Part shown: one piece after another, positions 11,400 to 21,640 of the stretch
Layout: every line of letters begins with the position of its first letter
How positions within the stretch are numbered: position 1 is the stretch's first letter
Assembly (NCBI GenBank): GCA_036897625.1
Contig: JAYMTA010000529.1
Coordinates: 1-27,319 of the forward strand
Direction of reading: 5' to 3'
Source of the DNA: Pelargonium cotyledonis
Lineage: Eukaryota; Streptophyta; Magnoliopsida; Geraniales; Geraniaceae
Length of the DNA: 27,319 nucleotides
Position numbers and translations under genes: made by a program
The notes under the pieces: generated by a model
What the model saw: the letters and a program-made list of their open reading frames with translations, nothing else
The model's database searches: none
Told to the model about the DNA's origin: nothing

Positions 11400-11830
11400 T
11401 TAACAAACACAAGAATCATGCGATCGTGCGATTCCGGCAGCCTCCGGCGGTGGTGGAAGGTACACAGCTGGCGGTAGAAGAGACGGTGGTTGATGGCTGA
11501 TTTGGTTGTGTAAATTTGGTTTTTTGATCTCTCCCTTTAAAAGCTTGCTGGATGCTCCATTTATTGAGCAATAAAAAGGTTGCAGGTCTGATTTTGTTGT
11601 GTAACAGAAACCGCACAAAAAAAAAGTGAAGGTGGTGGTTGGGGCTGCTCAAGGGTGTGACTGCTTGCGGGACAGAAAAATTAGGAGGGAGAGAACAAAA
11701 AAATCAAAACAAAATGGGTCCAAAACAGAACTCACTAAAAATAATAATGGGCTTGGGCCCAAACAAAATAAAAATTAGATGAAAAACACTATAAGAATTA
11801 AGGCACTGATACCAATCTCAATTTATGTTT
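11400..11830 (-). mobile_element. LTR-retrotransposon trace with primer-binding-site-like motif, minus strand (fossil)
   Basis: GCACTGATACCA at 11803-11814 reads on the minus strand as TGGTATCAGTGC, one base from the tRNA-Met primer-binding site of plant LTR elements. Sequence to its left (11400-11800) is a GC-richer, non-repetitive stretch with no recognisable gag or pol similarity. A small non-coding relative such as a TRIM is therefore possible. No pair of flanking LTRs could be recognised, and the remnant looks old and incomplete. Borders are guesses. Confidence 0.3.
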
Positions 11831-12738
11831 CTTAATGGCAAATCCATGATGTTCGGTCTTACTTTATTTTCGATTTTATTCTATGTTTATCCTATGTTAT
11901 ACGTATTATGAATTTGTTTGATCTAACTTAAAAAAACCCAAGTATTTTGCAACTCAAAACCGTAAAAAATATAGATCGAATTTTGAGTACATGCAGTTCG
12001 ATTCTAAATTATTAACTTTGGTTATCATAGGCAAACTTTTAAAGTCTCTCTTTTTATAACTCTAATTCAAAGTCAATCGCAAATCATGTCAAACAAAATC
12101 CAGTGCTACAAGTTTATACCCTCATATGCAAAAATGATCAAAATAAAGTTTCCAAATACATCCCATATCAATTCAAATACCAGTCCAATCTAATTCAATT
12201 TTTTTCTCTTCCCATCTTTTTACAGCTGAAGCTTATTATTTTGAATCCTTGAACTGTTTTTATTTTTTATTTTTAAATTGTTTGTCTTAAGACTCGATAA
12301 AATTATTACTCACTCATAACCTCCTTCCTTACCTCCCAAGTTCTCTCCAATAATTTATCACATTATCAAGATTCTGCAACACAAACCATTAACTATGGCT
12401 TCTATGTGTGTTTACCAAGTTTGGAAGAGAAGCAATGTAAGTTAATTTTATCCAAATTTTTTATATTAATAATGAGTTTTTGATTTCTTTGCGTTTTCGA
12501 TTAAGTTTCTTACGATTTCAATGAGTTTAGATCATTTGAGTTTGTTTAGTATCTTGTTTTATGAAGTTTTTCTATAACTCAATTTGATTTTGGTTGAGTT
12601 TGTGACTTATTGTTTAGTTGAATTGCTTCTCCTTTTCGTTTACTTTGATCGGGTTCGATTACGACTGTATTTGATCTAATTTCACGTCAGAAACATAAAG
12701 AGGAACTTAGAATGAAAAACTAATATTTTATAAGAGGT
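11831..12738. other. AT-rich intergenic DNA with an orphan first-exon-like segment
   Basis: Mostly AT-rich sequence without a gene. At 12395-12436 there is an ATG opening a 14-codon frame (MASMCVYQVWKRSN) that ends exactly at a good donor signal (AAT|GTAAGTT, GT at 12437). It is preceded by a CT-rich leader and followed by T-rich, intron-like sequence. This could be the stranded first exon of a lost gene or pure chance. No downstream exon was recognised. Confidence 0.3.
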
Positions 12739-12810
12739 TGTTGGGTATAAAGTCTCACATCGAAAAAATAGAAAATTGATAGGGTGAATATCTTTCTATA
12801 TAAAACATAC
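12739..12810 (+). mobile_element. Possible LTR start fragment (fossil)
   Basis: TGTTGGGTATAAAGTCTCAC followed by ATCG, and about 55 bp further on a TATA-like sequence (TCTATATAAAAC, about 12793-12804), resembles the 5' part of many plant LTRs, which open with TGTTGG and carry an AGTCYCACATCG phrase upstream of their TATA box. No matching second LTR, primer-binding site or coding region was found nearby, so at most this is an old solo or partial copy. Confidence 0.3.
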
Positions 12811-13022
12811 ATGTCTTCTCATTAATAGCTAAAGTTTAATAATGATTGTCAAATTAATTTTTATTAACAATTGTTATTAGTTATTGAGTGAAAATTTGTA
12901 ACAAATGAGAACTAAATGGGCACAAAATGAGAGAGCTCCAAATAATTAAACATAACGATGTGTCAACCTCTAATGTCTTCTCACCAAATTTAACATATAT
13001 AGTATGGTTATAAACATTTGAA
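12811..13022. other. AT-rich spacer, nothing recognised
   Basis: AT-rich sequence between the LTR-like fragment and the long-inverted-repeat element, with no open frame or motif of note. Confidence 0.4.
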
Positions 13023-14356
13023 TATATATAACAATATCAGTCATCAACTATACACTTTTTACCAATGGCTACTCTCAAGTATTAAAACTAATTACTGACT
13101 AATCTAAAGTATGTCAAACTTCTTTCCATCCAAAATTTCATTCATTTGTCCATCTAATGTGTTAAAATGACTATTTTACCCTTTAAATAAATAATACGAA
13201 TGAGGAGCCAAACAAACCCTTATCCCCTTAAATTAAAAAAAAAAATTCATCTGCATATTAGTTTCTTCTCCGGCGTAGTTAGAGCCTCCGACAGTTTTCC
13301 CTTCTAGCTTCGACCACGCCCTCCAGCAGCGTCCTCGTGAGCTCCACGGTCTCCTCGGCGGAGACCACGACCAGATCTGGACCAAGATCTATGCTCCGCC
13401 GTCCACGCCGGCCTCTTCTTTCGTTCGCGCCTCCTCCGCTATCCTGTTTCTAGATCTCTTCCACGGTCTAGAACTTGCGAGCTTGTCTAGATCTCATCCA
13501 CGACCGGGTTTCTGCACCTTCATCCATGGACGTCGGTCATATCTTAACCACAACCAGATCTCGTCCACGGTTGTTTAGTTGAATCACAATTGTTTAGAGC
13601 TTAAACTAAAATTGGGTATTGCCATGTTCAGAGATTAACACAGTTGTTTAGAGATTGACATGTTCAAGTTGAAACTAAATCTGGGTATTGAATGTAAATG
13701 ATGATTCTTATCAGAAAATTGAATTGAAATAGAACAAGAACCATACTTCGAGTAAGGCAAAATGTGGAAGTGGAGTGGAGGCCAGTTTCTGGACTGAAAT
13801 TGAATCCAAGGAGTGGCCAGACCATGTTGAATCTCAATTGTTAGTTAATGATGATCCACAAGTTTTGAGAGGTGAGGAAGGGTTTGAGATTGGACAATAT
13901 TAATTTGTGGTGAAGCCCAATTGGTTTAAATTGGGTGTTTGAATTTTGTTTATGAAAATTCGATTAATTGAATCAATAAAAGCAAACAAAAATACTTAAC
14001 TTTTGGTGAATTTTTGATGATTATGGCAATTTTATAGTGTTTTTAGCGAATTTTTGATGAATCTGTAAATATTTTGATTTTGTCTGTGAGAATTTGAATT
14101 TTTTGACAAACTATTAATTTTTCTGGCGAGCCATTGATAAAAATGAAGGGAATAATGATGAGCAATTTTGAAACTCCAAAAATTTTTGGTCATGTGCTGG
14201 TTATGACTCAATTAATGGAATATTTTGTTAAGTTTAACGAAAATTTTGGATGAAAAAAAGTTTGACATATTTGAGGATAGCGAGTAGTTAGTTTTAATAC
14301 TTGAGGATAGGTAAGGGTATAAAATGTATAGTTGAAGGGTGATATGTGTAATTATA
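13023..14356. mobile_element. 1.3-kb Mutator-like non-autonomous element with ~116-bp terminal inverted repeats
   Basis: The left arm (13023-13138) and the reverse complement of the right arm (14241-14356) align over their whole length at roughly 85 percent. They share blocks such as TTCAACTATACA (left copy TCATCAACTATACA), CTCAAGTATTAAAACTAA, TATGTCAAACTT and CATCCAAAATTT. Between them is a GC-rich core (about 13265-13575) followed by AT-rich filler with local repeats. Long inverted repeats around unrelated GC-rich DNA fit non-autonomous Mutator-like elements, including gene-capturing Pack-MULEs. A target duplication could not be fixed (TTATAAAcA and TTATAAAgA lie near the two ends). The right end is about 130 bp upstream of the GRWD1 TATA box. 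Confidence 0.7.
13279..13578 (+). pseudogene. ATG-less open stretch inside the element, possible captured exon fragment
   Basis: A frame of 99 codons (13279-13575, stop TAG 13576-13578) stays open through the GC-rich core. It contains segments such as FDHALQQRPRELHGLLGGDH, DQIWTKIYAPPSTP and ASSAILFLDLFHGL, but no initiating ATG near its start. I recognise no family. GC-rich DNA keeps frames open by chance, so this may mean nothing. If real, it would be a host exon fragment carried by the transposon, since it lies wholly between its inverted repeats. Confidence 0.25.
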
Positions 14357-14406
14357 AAGAAAAAAAAACAATTGTTTATAAGTTTTACTTATACTTATAA
14401 GCTAGT

Positions 14407-14446
14407 TTGAATCGAGTCCGGTTGAATTGAATCGAATCCGGTTTAG
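14407..14446 (+). repeat. 20-bp tandem repeat (two copies) upstream of the GRWD1 TATA box
   Basis: TTGAATCGAGTCCGGTTGAA (14407-14426) is followed directly by TTGAATCGAATCCGGTTTAG (14427-14446), with 17 of 20 positions the same. It lies about 40-80 bp upstream of the TATA box, between it and the transposon end, where promoter elements are expected. Whether it binds a factor is unknown. Confidence 0.7.
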
Positions 14447-14487
14447 TCTGAGCGTTCTCTCCTAAAATAGAGTTATAAGAGGTGAAG

Positions 14488-14507
14488 TATATAAAACTTA
14501 AACCCTA
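14488..14507 (+). promoter_or_regulatory. TATA box and telo-box of the GRWD1-like gene
   Basis: TATATAAAA at 14488-14496 is followed by AAACCCTA (14500-14507), a telo-box. Telo-boxes near the start site are characteristic of plant genes for ribosomal proteins and ribosome assembly factors, which fits the gene downstream. With transcription expected about 30 bp beyond the TATA box, the 5' leader would be roughly 55-60 nt before the ATG at 14579. Confidence 0.65.
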
Positions 14508-14578
14508 GCCATCAAAACCCTCCGTGTGAGAATTCGATCTTTGCTCCTCTTCTCCTATTCCAGCGACCCAAATTGAAA

Positions 14579-17500
14579 ATGGTTCGCAGCATCAAAAACC
14601 CTAAAAAGGCCAAGCGCAAAAACAAGGTTCAATCCCCGTTTCTTGATCGCCGAATTAATTCAGCTATATTTTGTTTGAATGAATTATTTGACGCCACAAT
14701 CTGTTGGTGTTGTACAGGCCAAGAAAGGGGATGGGTCTTCGTCTTCTTCTGCGCCGTCGATGCCGGCAAAGGTGTGGCAACCAGGTGTGGACAAGCTGGA
14801 GGAGGGAGAGGAGCTCCAGTGTGACCCCTCTGCCTACAACTCTCTCCACGCCTTCCATATAGGTTGGCCGTGTTTGAGGCGAGTCCAATTCTCCTTTTTT
14901 CTTTTGCATCCGTGTTTGGTTGCTGAGAAAATGCTTAAAGAGAGCAATTTTCTATCTGGGTTTTTTATTTGATGAATACCAACAAATTTAGAAACCGTTC
15001 CTTTGTTCAAATTGTTCTAGTGTAATTGAATGATATTCAACTTTACATCCCGCTCCTTTTTTGAGTGATCAAATGGAATGCCAAACATTTTCCTGAGAAA
15101 TTAGCAACCTTGTCCTATTTCTTAGAATTAAGCCACTTTGAATATTGTTTTAAAAGTTTCAATGGTGTCCTAACTGCTTTGTTATAGGGTCTCATTCACT
15201 GTTAATGGTTAATTTTGGCAGCTTTGATGTCGTGCATGATTCATTGGGATTGGTTCGCACAGAGTTTCCGCACACCGTGTATTTTGTTGCTGGAACTCAG
15301 GTTAGCTCCATTAGCAATTTCATGTGTATGTTACATTATGTTAATCTGTGCAAAGGATCCATTGTGTATGTTTTATATTTCATTTGTCAAAATTTCCATT
15401 ACTTTGGTATGCAATCTTGATTTCTATGAATATAATTTGTCTATGCATTTTTTTCATCTTCAATTTAGTTTATGGAGGGGTGTTTTTCATGACTGTCATG
15501 GAAAAGGACCAAAATGTAATTTTTACTCACTAATAGGATGATTTGGTTTTGAATCTTTTGATATTTGGAAAGCTATAATGTTCATTTGCTCAAATTGCTG
15601 GAAAATATAATTCTTGTTCTACAGGCAGAAAAGGCATCTTGGAATTCTATCGGGGTATTTAAAGTATCAAACATTTCGGGGAAAAGGCGTGACCTGGTGC
15701 CCACCAAATCTGCTAATGATGATGATATGGAGAGTGACAGCGATGAAGATAGTGGCGAAGATAGTGAAGATGAGGAGTCTGGTGGACCAGTTTTGCAGGT
15801 AATATCTTGTATCCTTGTATGTTTAAATTTCCAATGTTGTGAGTTGTGTCTGATACCTATTCTGCTGCATAAATAGTACATTGTCTCTATGCGTACTGAT
15901 ATACATATTGCTGCGTGTGCAGTTGCGCAAGATAGCTCACGAAGGGGGTATTAATCGTATACGGGCCATGACACAAAAACCCCACATATGTGCATCCTGG
16001 GCGGATTCTGGTCACGTGCAGGTGAGACTTATGGCTCATATTTATGTTTAACCTGGAATATTCAAATAAAACACTGTAATTAACTGTTTATATGACAAGT
16101 AGGATAAGTTTGGTAGTTCTCTATTCATTAGAAAGTGTTGGGGCTACAACTATGACTTTCCATCTTAACTTCAACTGTTTTAAGTGTCATTGGTTCTTGT
16201 TTGAGAAAACAAATTCAGATGGTATGTATAGAAATGGATATCATAGTACTGGAAAGTTATTAAAAGTGAAGGAATAAGTGTAATAAAGTCCCACAAATTT
16301 TTCATTTATCATCGGTACTTTTTTGTGTGCAGATATGGGATGTTAGTTCTCATTTGAATGCTTTAGCAGAATCAGAAACAGAAGCAAGCCAGGGAGATTC
16401 CTCAGTTTTTGACCAGGCTCCATTAATTAAGTTTGGGCACAAAGATGAAGGCTTTGCACTAGACTGGAGTCCTCTTGTTCCTGGAAGACTAGTTTCTGGT
16501 ATATAGTTCTTCAATTCAGAATTGCAATTCGCTATAATGGTGTAAATGGCTAATGCTTTGATGGTGTCTTCCATGATTGAAGGGGACTGCAAGAATTGCA
16601 TTCATTTATGGGAGCCTGCATCAGATGCAACGTGGAATGTTGACACTACGCCATTTATTGGGCATGCTGGAAGTGTGGAAGATTTACAGGTACACATTTG
16701 CCATGCTAAGTTATATTTTAATCTGTTTGGCTTTCATTTGTATGTTTGAAGTGCTTTACTTAGTTTGTCCTTTTGTAAACATCCCTTCTTAAACTGATAT
16801 TTGTGCAGTGGAGCCCTACAGAACCTCATGTCTTTGCCTCTTGTTCTGTGGATGGGCATATTGCAATATGGGATATTCGTTCTGGGAAGTCAGCAGCTGC
16901 TACTTTTAAAGCACATAATGCAGATGTGAATGTTATATCATGGAATAGGTGTTTATATATGATTGGCACATGTTTCTTTTGTTTTATGTTTTTCTTTTTT
17001 ATGTACTGAAAACTTATTTATTTTTCAATTTATTAGGCTAGCTAGTTGTATGTTGGCGTCTGGAAGTGATGATGGGACATTTTCTATTCGTGATCTCAGA
17101 TTGCTAAAGGTATGTTAAGTATTACATAATATTCAACAACCTTATGAAGTTATACACTATGTGGTATTATTTCTAATAATCTCTAATTGAATAATCGTCT
17201 TGCTCAATCACTTGAGTAGGATAATTCATCATTGGCCTTCAATCCGTTTGCTGTTTTAAAATGATGACCTGAATAGTCTATTATTTGTTTCCATTGGCAG
17301 GATGGAGATCCTGTAGTTGCACATTTTGAATACCATAAACACCCTATTACGTCTATTGAGTGGAGTCCGCATGAAGCTTCCACCTTGGCAGTTTCATCTG
17401 CTGACAATCAGCTAACGTAAGTACATGAAGACCAACTAAACGAGTGTAATGGAATGATGATCCAAGTAGAAATATTTCTTTTCCCTCCTTTTTGTATTCT

Positions 17501-17888
17501 GTGGTGGTGGCTCATGCTCATCTAAGTTCTCTCTTTTGGATTTGTTCCACCAGGGTATGGGACCTTTCATTAGAGAAAGATGAGGAAGAGGAAGCAGAGT
17601 TCCGTGCTAAAACAAAAGAAACAGTAAATGCCCCGGAAGATTTACCTCCTCAACTGCTGTTTGTGCATCAGGTAATTTTAGACAAAGACTAGTGCTATGC
17701 TATGCTATGTTATTTCAGTTAGTGGACTCATTTTTGTAACTTGAAACAAAAAACAGGGTCAAAAAGATTTGAAGGAACTTCATTGGCATGCTCAGATTCC
17801 GGGAATGATAGTATCTACTGCAGCCGACGGTTTTAACATCCTGATGCCTTCAAACATACAAAGCACCCTTCCTTCGGACGGTTCTTGA
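14579..17888 (+). CDS. GRWD1: Glutamate-rich WD-repeat protein (GRWD1 / HTD1 type), 12 exons
   Basis: GRWD1 proteins act in the nucleolus in ribosome assembly. The Arabidopsis member HTD1 is also a DDB1-binding DWD protein linked to heat response. Exons: 14579-14626, 14718-14878, 15222-15300, 15625-15798, 15923-16021, 16333-16498, 16583-16689, 16809-16948, 17037-17109, 17301-17416, 17554-17671, 17757-17888. Phases join to 470 residues, about the length of the Arabidopsis protein. A basic N-terminus ([16 protein letters not shown]) is followed by the family's N-terminal CAF1C/H4-binding-like domain ([13 protein letters not shown], about residues 35-96). An acidic stretch of D, E and S follows at about 128-147, then WD repeats from about 160: [53 protein letters not shown] and [17 protein letters not shown] at 299-302 closes a DWD box. 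Intron 2 has a GC donor (TTGAG|GCGAGT). The acceptor of intron 6 (GAAG|GGG) is weak. ATG 14579 is preferred because the in-frame upstream codon is only TTG. Confidence 0.94.
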
Positions 17889-18552
17889 GAAACAAAGAAT
17901 TATACTTCTTGCACTCTGCATGGCAACATATACCAGCGATCTTGCGACTTGAATGGATCAACCTGGAGTCACTAAAATATATGTTGTGTTATTGTCCAAG
18001 TCATAATTCTTCATTTTGGGATGTAATTTTGATCTCAGTTTTAAGTCTTAGAGGAGATTGTTGAGAAAAGTAATGCAAATTTTATTTTATTTTATTTTGT
18101 TTAATTTTACTCAGATATTCAATTGTGTAATGTCTTTGTAGAATAATCTCAGTTTTGGGTTTGTTAGTCGTCTCTGTCAATTTAAAAATAGTCAACAGAA
18201 CTGGCGGAGACAGCCATCAATCCAGACCATCCAATGGGAATCCAACTAACAAACGAATAGAAACACGACGCGTAATATTAGCGTACAGTATCTCCGAATT
18301 TAACGTTAATGGCAACTTTCATATGCTCCGGAAGTTTCTCCAAATTCGACGGCGACGGCAGAATCCATATGTTCCGTGCGATCCGGCCATCAGTCGCTGG
18401 CAGTAGTCAGTGACGGCGACCCACCATCTAACTCCTCAGCCTTGCATTTCACTCCACGCCCTTCTCGCTTTCTCTCTCTAGAAAGTTGCCTTTTTTTCTC
18501 ACAATCATTGGTAGCTGAAGCAGGAGCTGAGTCCAGTTTCGTCAACATCGAC
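17889..18552. other. GRWD1 3' end and NPP 5' region
   Basis: From 17889 to about 18130 is the probable 3' untranslated region of the GRWD1-like gene, ending in T-rich repeats (TTTTATTTTATTTTATTTTG near 18079) and TGTAATGT, which suit a plant 3' end. From about 18200 the sequence becomes GC-richer and leads into the NPP gene. A 34-codon upstream open frame (18309-18413) ends 139 nt before the NPP start codon. No clear TATA box was found. Confidence 0.45.
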
Positions 18553-19989
18553 ATGGGTTCCGACAAGCCGGCGCCGATTCCAGTCCCAGAAGAAGACCCA
18601 CCAACTCCGACCACTGCTCTGCTCTCTTTCAACACTGACTCCAAACCGACTCCAACCCAGAAATCAACCACCACTGTCGTCTTCATCGCCCTCATCCTCG
18701 TCACGTGCATTGCCCTCTCCGCCGCCTCCGCCTTCGCTTTCCTCTTCTTCTCCTCCACCTCCTCGGCCACCACCTCGCTCGAGTCAACGGCCCGGCCTCT
18801 CAAAAAGCTCAATCGATCGGCGGTCATATTGATTTCCTCCGATGGCTTCCGTTTCGGGTACCAATTCAAGGCCCCGACGCCGAATATCGGCCGATTGATC
18901 GCCAACGGGACGGAGGCCGAGATGGGTCTGATTCCGGTGTTCCCGACTCTGACTTTTCCGAATCATTACGCGATTGTCACCGGTCTGTACCCGGCGTATC
19001 ACGGCATCATCAACAATCATTTTGTGGATCCAGAAAGCGGCGAGAGATTCAGCATGGCGAGCCACGAGCCCAAGTGGTGGTTGGGGGAGCCTCTGTGGGA
19101 GACTGTGGCGAACCATGGGCTCAAGGCTGCTACCTATTTTTGGCCCGGCTCTGAGGTAAAGAAAGGTTCTTGGTCTTGCCCTGAAAATTATTGCCAGAAT
19201 TATGATGATTCGGTCCCGTTTGAGCATAGGGTTGATACTGTTCTGAACTATTTTGATTTGCCTAGTAGTGAAATGCCTGTGTTCATGACATTGTATTTTG
19301 AGGACCCTGATCATCAGGGTCACCAGGTCGGACCCGATGATCCTCAGATTACTGAAGCTGTTGCTAGAATTGATAGCATGATTGGGAGGTTGATTGATGG
19401 TTTGGAGAAAAGAGGGGTTTTTGAGGATGTGACTATAATCATGGTGGGTGATCATGGGATGGTTGGTACATGTGATAAGAAGCTCATGTTTTTAGATGAT
19501 TTGGCTCCTTGGATTGCGATTCCACGGGATTGGGTGCAGTCATATAGTCCATTGCTTGCTATCCGCCCACCTCCTGGGGTTGAGCCATCGGAAGTTGTTG
19601 CAAAAATGAATGAAGGGTTGAAATCCGATAAGGTTAACAATGGAAAAAACCTGAAGATGTATCTTAAGGAGGAGCTTCCCAGTCGACTACATTATGCAGC
19701 TAGTGATAGAATTCCCCCTATAATTGGGTTGGTTGAAGAAGGTTTTAAGGTGGAACAAAAGAGAACGGGAAAACAGGAATGTGGTGGAGCACACGGATAT
19801 GACAGTTCATTTTTCTCTATGAGGACCATCTTCATTGGCCATGGTCCTCAGTTTGCAAGGGGGCGTAAGGTCCCATCTTTCGAGAATGTCCATATATACA
19901 ATATGGTCACTTCAATTCTGAAAATACAGGGTGCTCCCAATAACGGGTCTGCAGCGTTCTCAGAGTCTGTTCTGTTGTCTACACCTTAG
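18553..19989 (+). CDS. Ectonucleotide pyrophosphatase/phosphodiesterase family protein (NPP), intronless
   Basis: NPP enzymes are zinc phosphodiesterases of the alkaline-phosphatase fold that hydrolyse nucleotides and nucleotide sugars. Plant forms occur in the secretory pathway, and some in plastids. The 478-residue product has a proline-rich cytosolic N-terminus, one hydrophobic segment (about 42-66, VVFIALILVTCIALSAASAF) as a type II signal anchor, then the catalytic domain. Visible metal and active-site residues are D97 in SSDGFR, the nucleophile T134 in FPTLTFPNHY, N155 in GIINNHF, D253 and H257 in EDPDHQGHQVGP, D300 and H301 in VGDHGM, and H414 in GGAHGYD, so all expected ligands are present. 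The first in-frame ATG is 18553, although the frame is open without an ATG back to 18376. The family is commonly single-exon and often tandem in plants, but only one copy lies here. It sits 665 bp after the GRWD1 stop, on the same strand. Confidence 0.94.
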   Translation: MGSDKPAPIPVPEEDPPTPTTALLSFNTDSKPTPTQKSTTTVVFIALILVTCIALSAASAFAFLFFSSTSSATTSLESTARPLKKLNRSAVILISSDGFRFGYQFKAPTPNIGRLIANGTEAEMGLIPVFPTLTFPNHYAIVTGLYPAYHGIINNHFVDPESGERFSMASHEPKWWLGEPLWETVANHGLKAATYFWPGSEVKKGSWSCPENYCQNYDDSVPFEHRVDTVLNYFDLPSSEMPVFMTLYFEDPDHQGHQVGPDDPQITEAVARIDSMIGRLIDGLEKRGVFEDVTIIMVGDHGMVGTCDKKLMFLDDLAPWIAIPRDWVQSYSPLLAIRPPPGVEPSEVVAKMNEGLKSDKVNNGKNLKMYLKEELPSRLHYAASDRIPPIIGLVEEGFKVEQKRTGKQECGGAHGYDSSFFSMRTIFIGHGPQFARGRKVPSFENVHIYNMVTSILKIQGAPNNGSAAFSESVLLSTP

Positions 19990-21640
19990 AAGTCCATCTA
20001 GTATGCATTTCTTGTGTGCCACGTGTTGTTCACGAATGTAGGAGGTAGTGGATGCGCTTGTTCTTTCTGAGGCCGTATTATTTATGTGCTTGCCAAGGGA
20101 AGAACCTCGTCTGAAGGGTAAGACCATCCATTACGCTTATTGATCATATTCCTGAGTATTTAGTTAAATTAACCATGGGATTCCTTTTCTTATGCTTGGA
20201 TCCAAGCTTCCATTTAGTAAGAGTTATGCATGTAACAAAGGAATCTAAGTCCACACTGCAACTTGTAAAGAATTGTTATCATGGTTTTCAATGAGGTAGA
20301 AAGCCCCATTTGGAAATCAAAACTTATTCCCATGTTTGAATTTCATTTCTAGCTTTGTTGAGTTTATGCTAGTTTTACGTGGATCACATATTCAATAATG
20401 TCTTACCGGTAGCAGTGCTTGATTGATTGAAGTTGTAGTTATTTTGGTCCATTTTTCTTTTCTACTCAAGAGTTGCAGTAACTCGCTCTTGATATGCTTT
20501 AATTAATGCAGCGTCTGCATGGTTATTGAACATATTAAGTCAAGTTTTCTGTTAAAAGTTTTTGAGATAGCTACAAAAATTGTGTTCTAGTTTAGTGCAT
20601 TTGATATTCTTGGACAAATGATACGGTATCTATTACCCATAAAGATTTTGTATTATCCTATGAAACACAACCATTCCATTTTCTTACTTTGGTTGTGCCA
20701 TATCCTGTTCATGCTTGTCTTGGTTAAAAATTTGGTCACCTGAAACTCAACTAGACCACAACCACTGTACTTGTTAAAACATATTTGATCACTTATCGTG
20801 CCTGAACATCCTTGTACCAATAAACTCACTGAAGACGTGTCATTCTTATTTTGCTGGCATCAATAGGCGATGAGCCATATTAAATTTTCATTTTAGTTGT
20901 GTGACTTGACTCCCAAGTATGGTTATGCCAACAACCAGAATTAATTTTATTGGTGGTATAAGTTTTTTTAACTTTTGTTTGTATTGTCTATGGGTTATCA
21001 AAGTTGCTTCTTAAGTTAGAGAGAATCAAAATCTTTTCTACAAGTTCAATTGAAGCATATCCATGTTTGTTTATCCTGGTACAAGAACTCGTGCACATCA
21101 AGTGATGACAGGTCTGAATATGCTACTTTTCTTCTTCTTTTATGTTTTTTTTTTTGTTTTGCATATGTTGTTGCTTACAGTACTAGGTTACTTATGAGTT
21201 GAATTACTAGTGAAAGTGAGTTCCTTAAGCTGCAATTTCCTAGTATTAATTTACAGCACAACTTTGCTCTGTCAAGCAATGATAATATGTAATACATGTT
21301 TGACAGAAAACATGTTTATGTTTTATATGTTGATTTGATCTCAAGAGTTTTATCTGAAACATTATCCTGATATAACTTGGTTTTGAATCAGCATTGAGAA
21401 ACAAATCAAGAGAGCTGAAACAAAAGATTGCATTTTAAATATAAATTACATGTTATTGGTATTTATCTAGAAACTGAAATTTTGCTATTCTTGCTGGTAG
21501 TCCAAAACTGTAAATGGACAAGTCCAGTGGTGTGGATGGGACAATTTTGGAATTGTTGAGCAGATAATGTTTTAAGATTCTCAAGTTTAAGACTGAAAAT
21601 CGCTATATCAATCATATCTCAGCTAAATTCGAGGCCTTGT
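19990..21640. other. NPP 3' region and spacer, no gene seen
   Basis: Starts with the NPP 3' untranslated region (stop TAG at 19987-19989). Beyond it is T-rich unique-looking spacer without open frames above chance. Part of it could be a spliced 3' untranslated region, since GGTAAG occurs at about 20117, but nothing in the sequence proves this. Confidence 0.45.

Noticed and set aside
11400-11652. Two 72-78-codon minus-strand frames
   Set aside because: They overlap each other in different frames, are rich in Pro/Ser/His, and show no known domain. Likely chance frames in a repeat fragment.
18784-19455. 223-codon open frame on the minus strand
   Set aside because: It lies wholly opposite the NPP catalytic domain, is full of His/Arg/Ile as expected of an antisense reading, and resembles no protein. 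It is a shadow frame.
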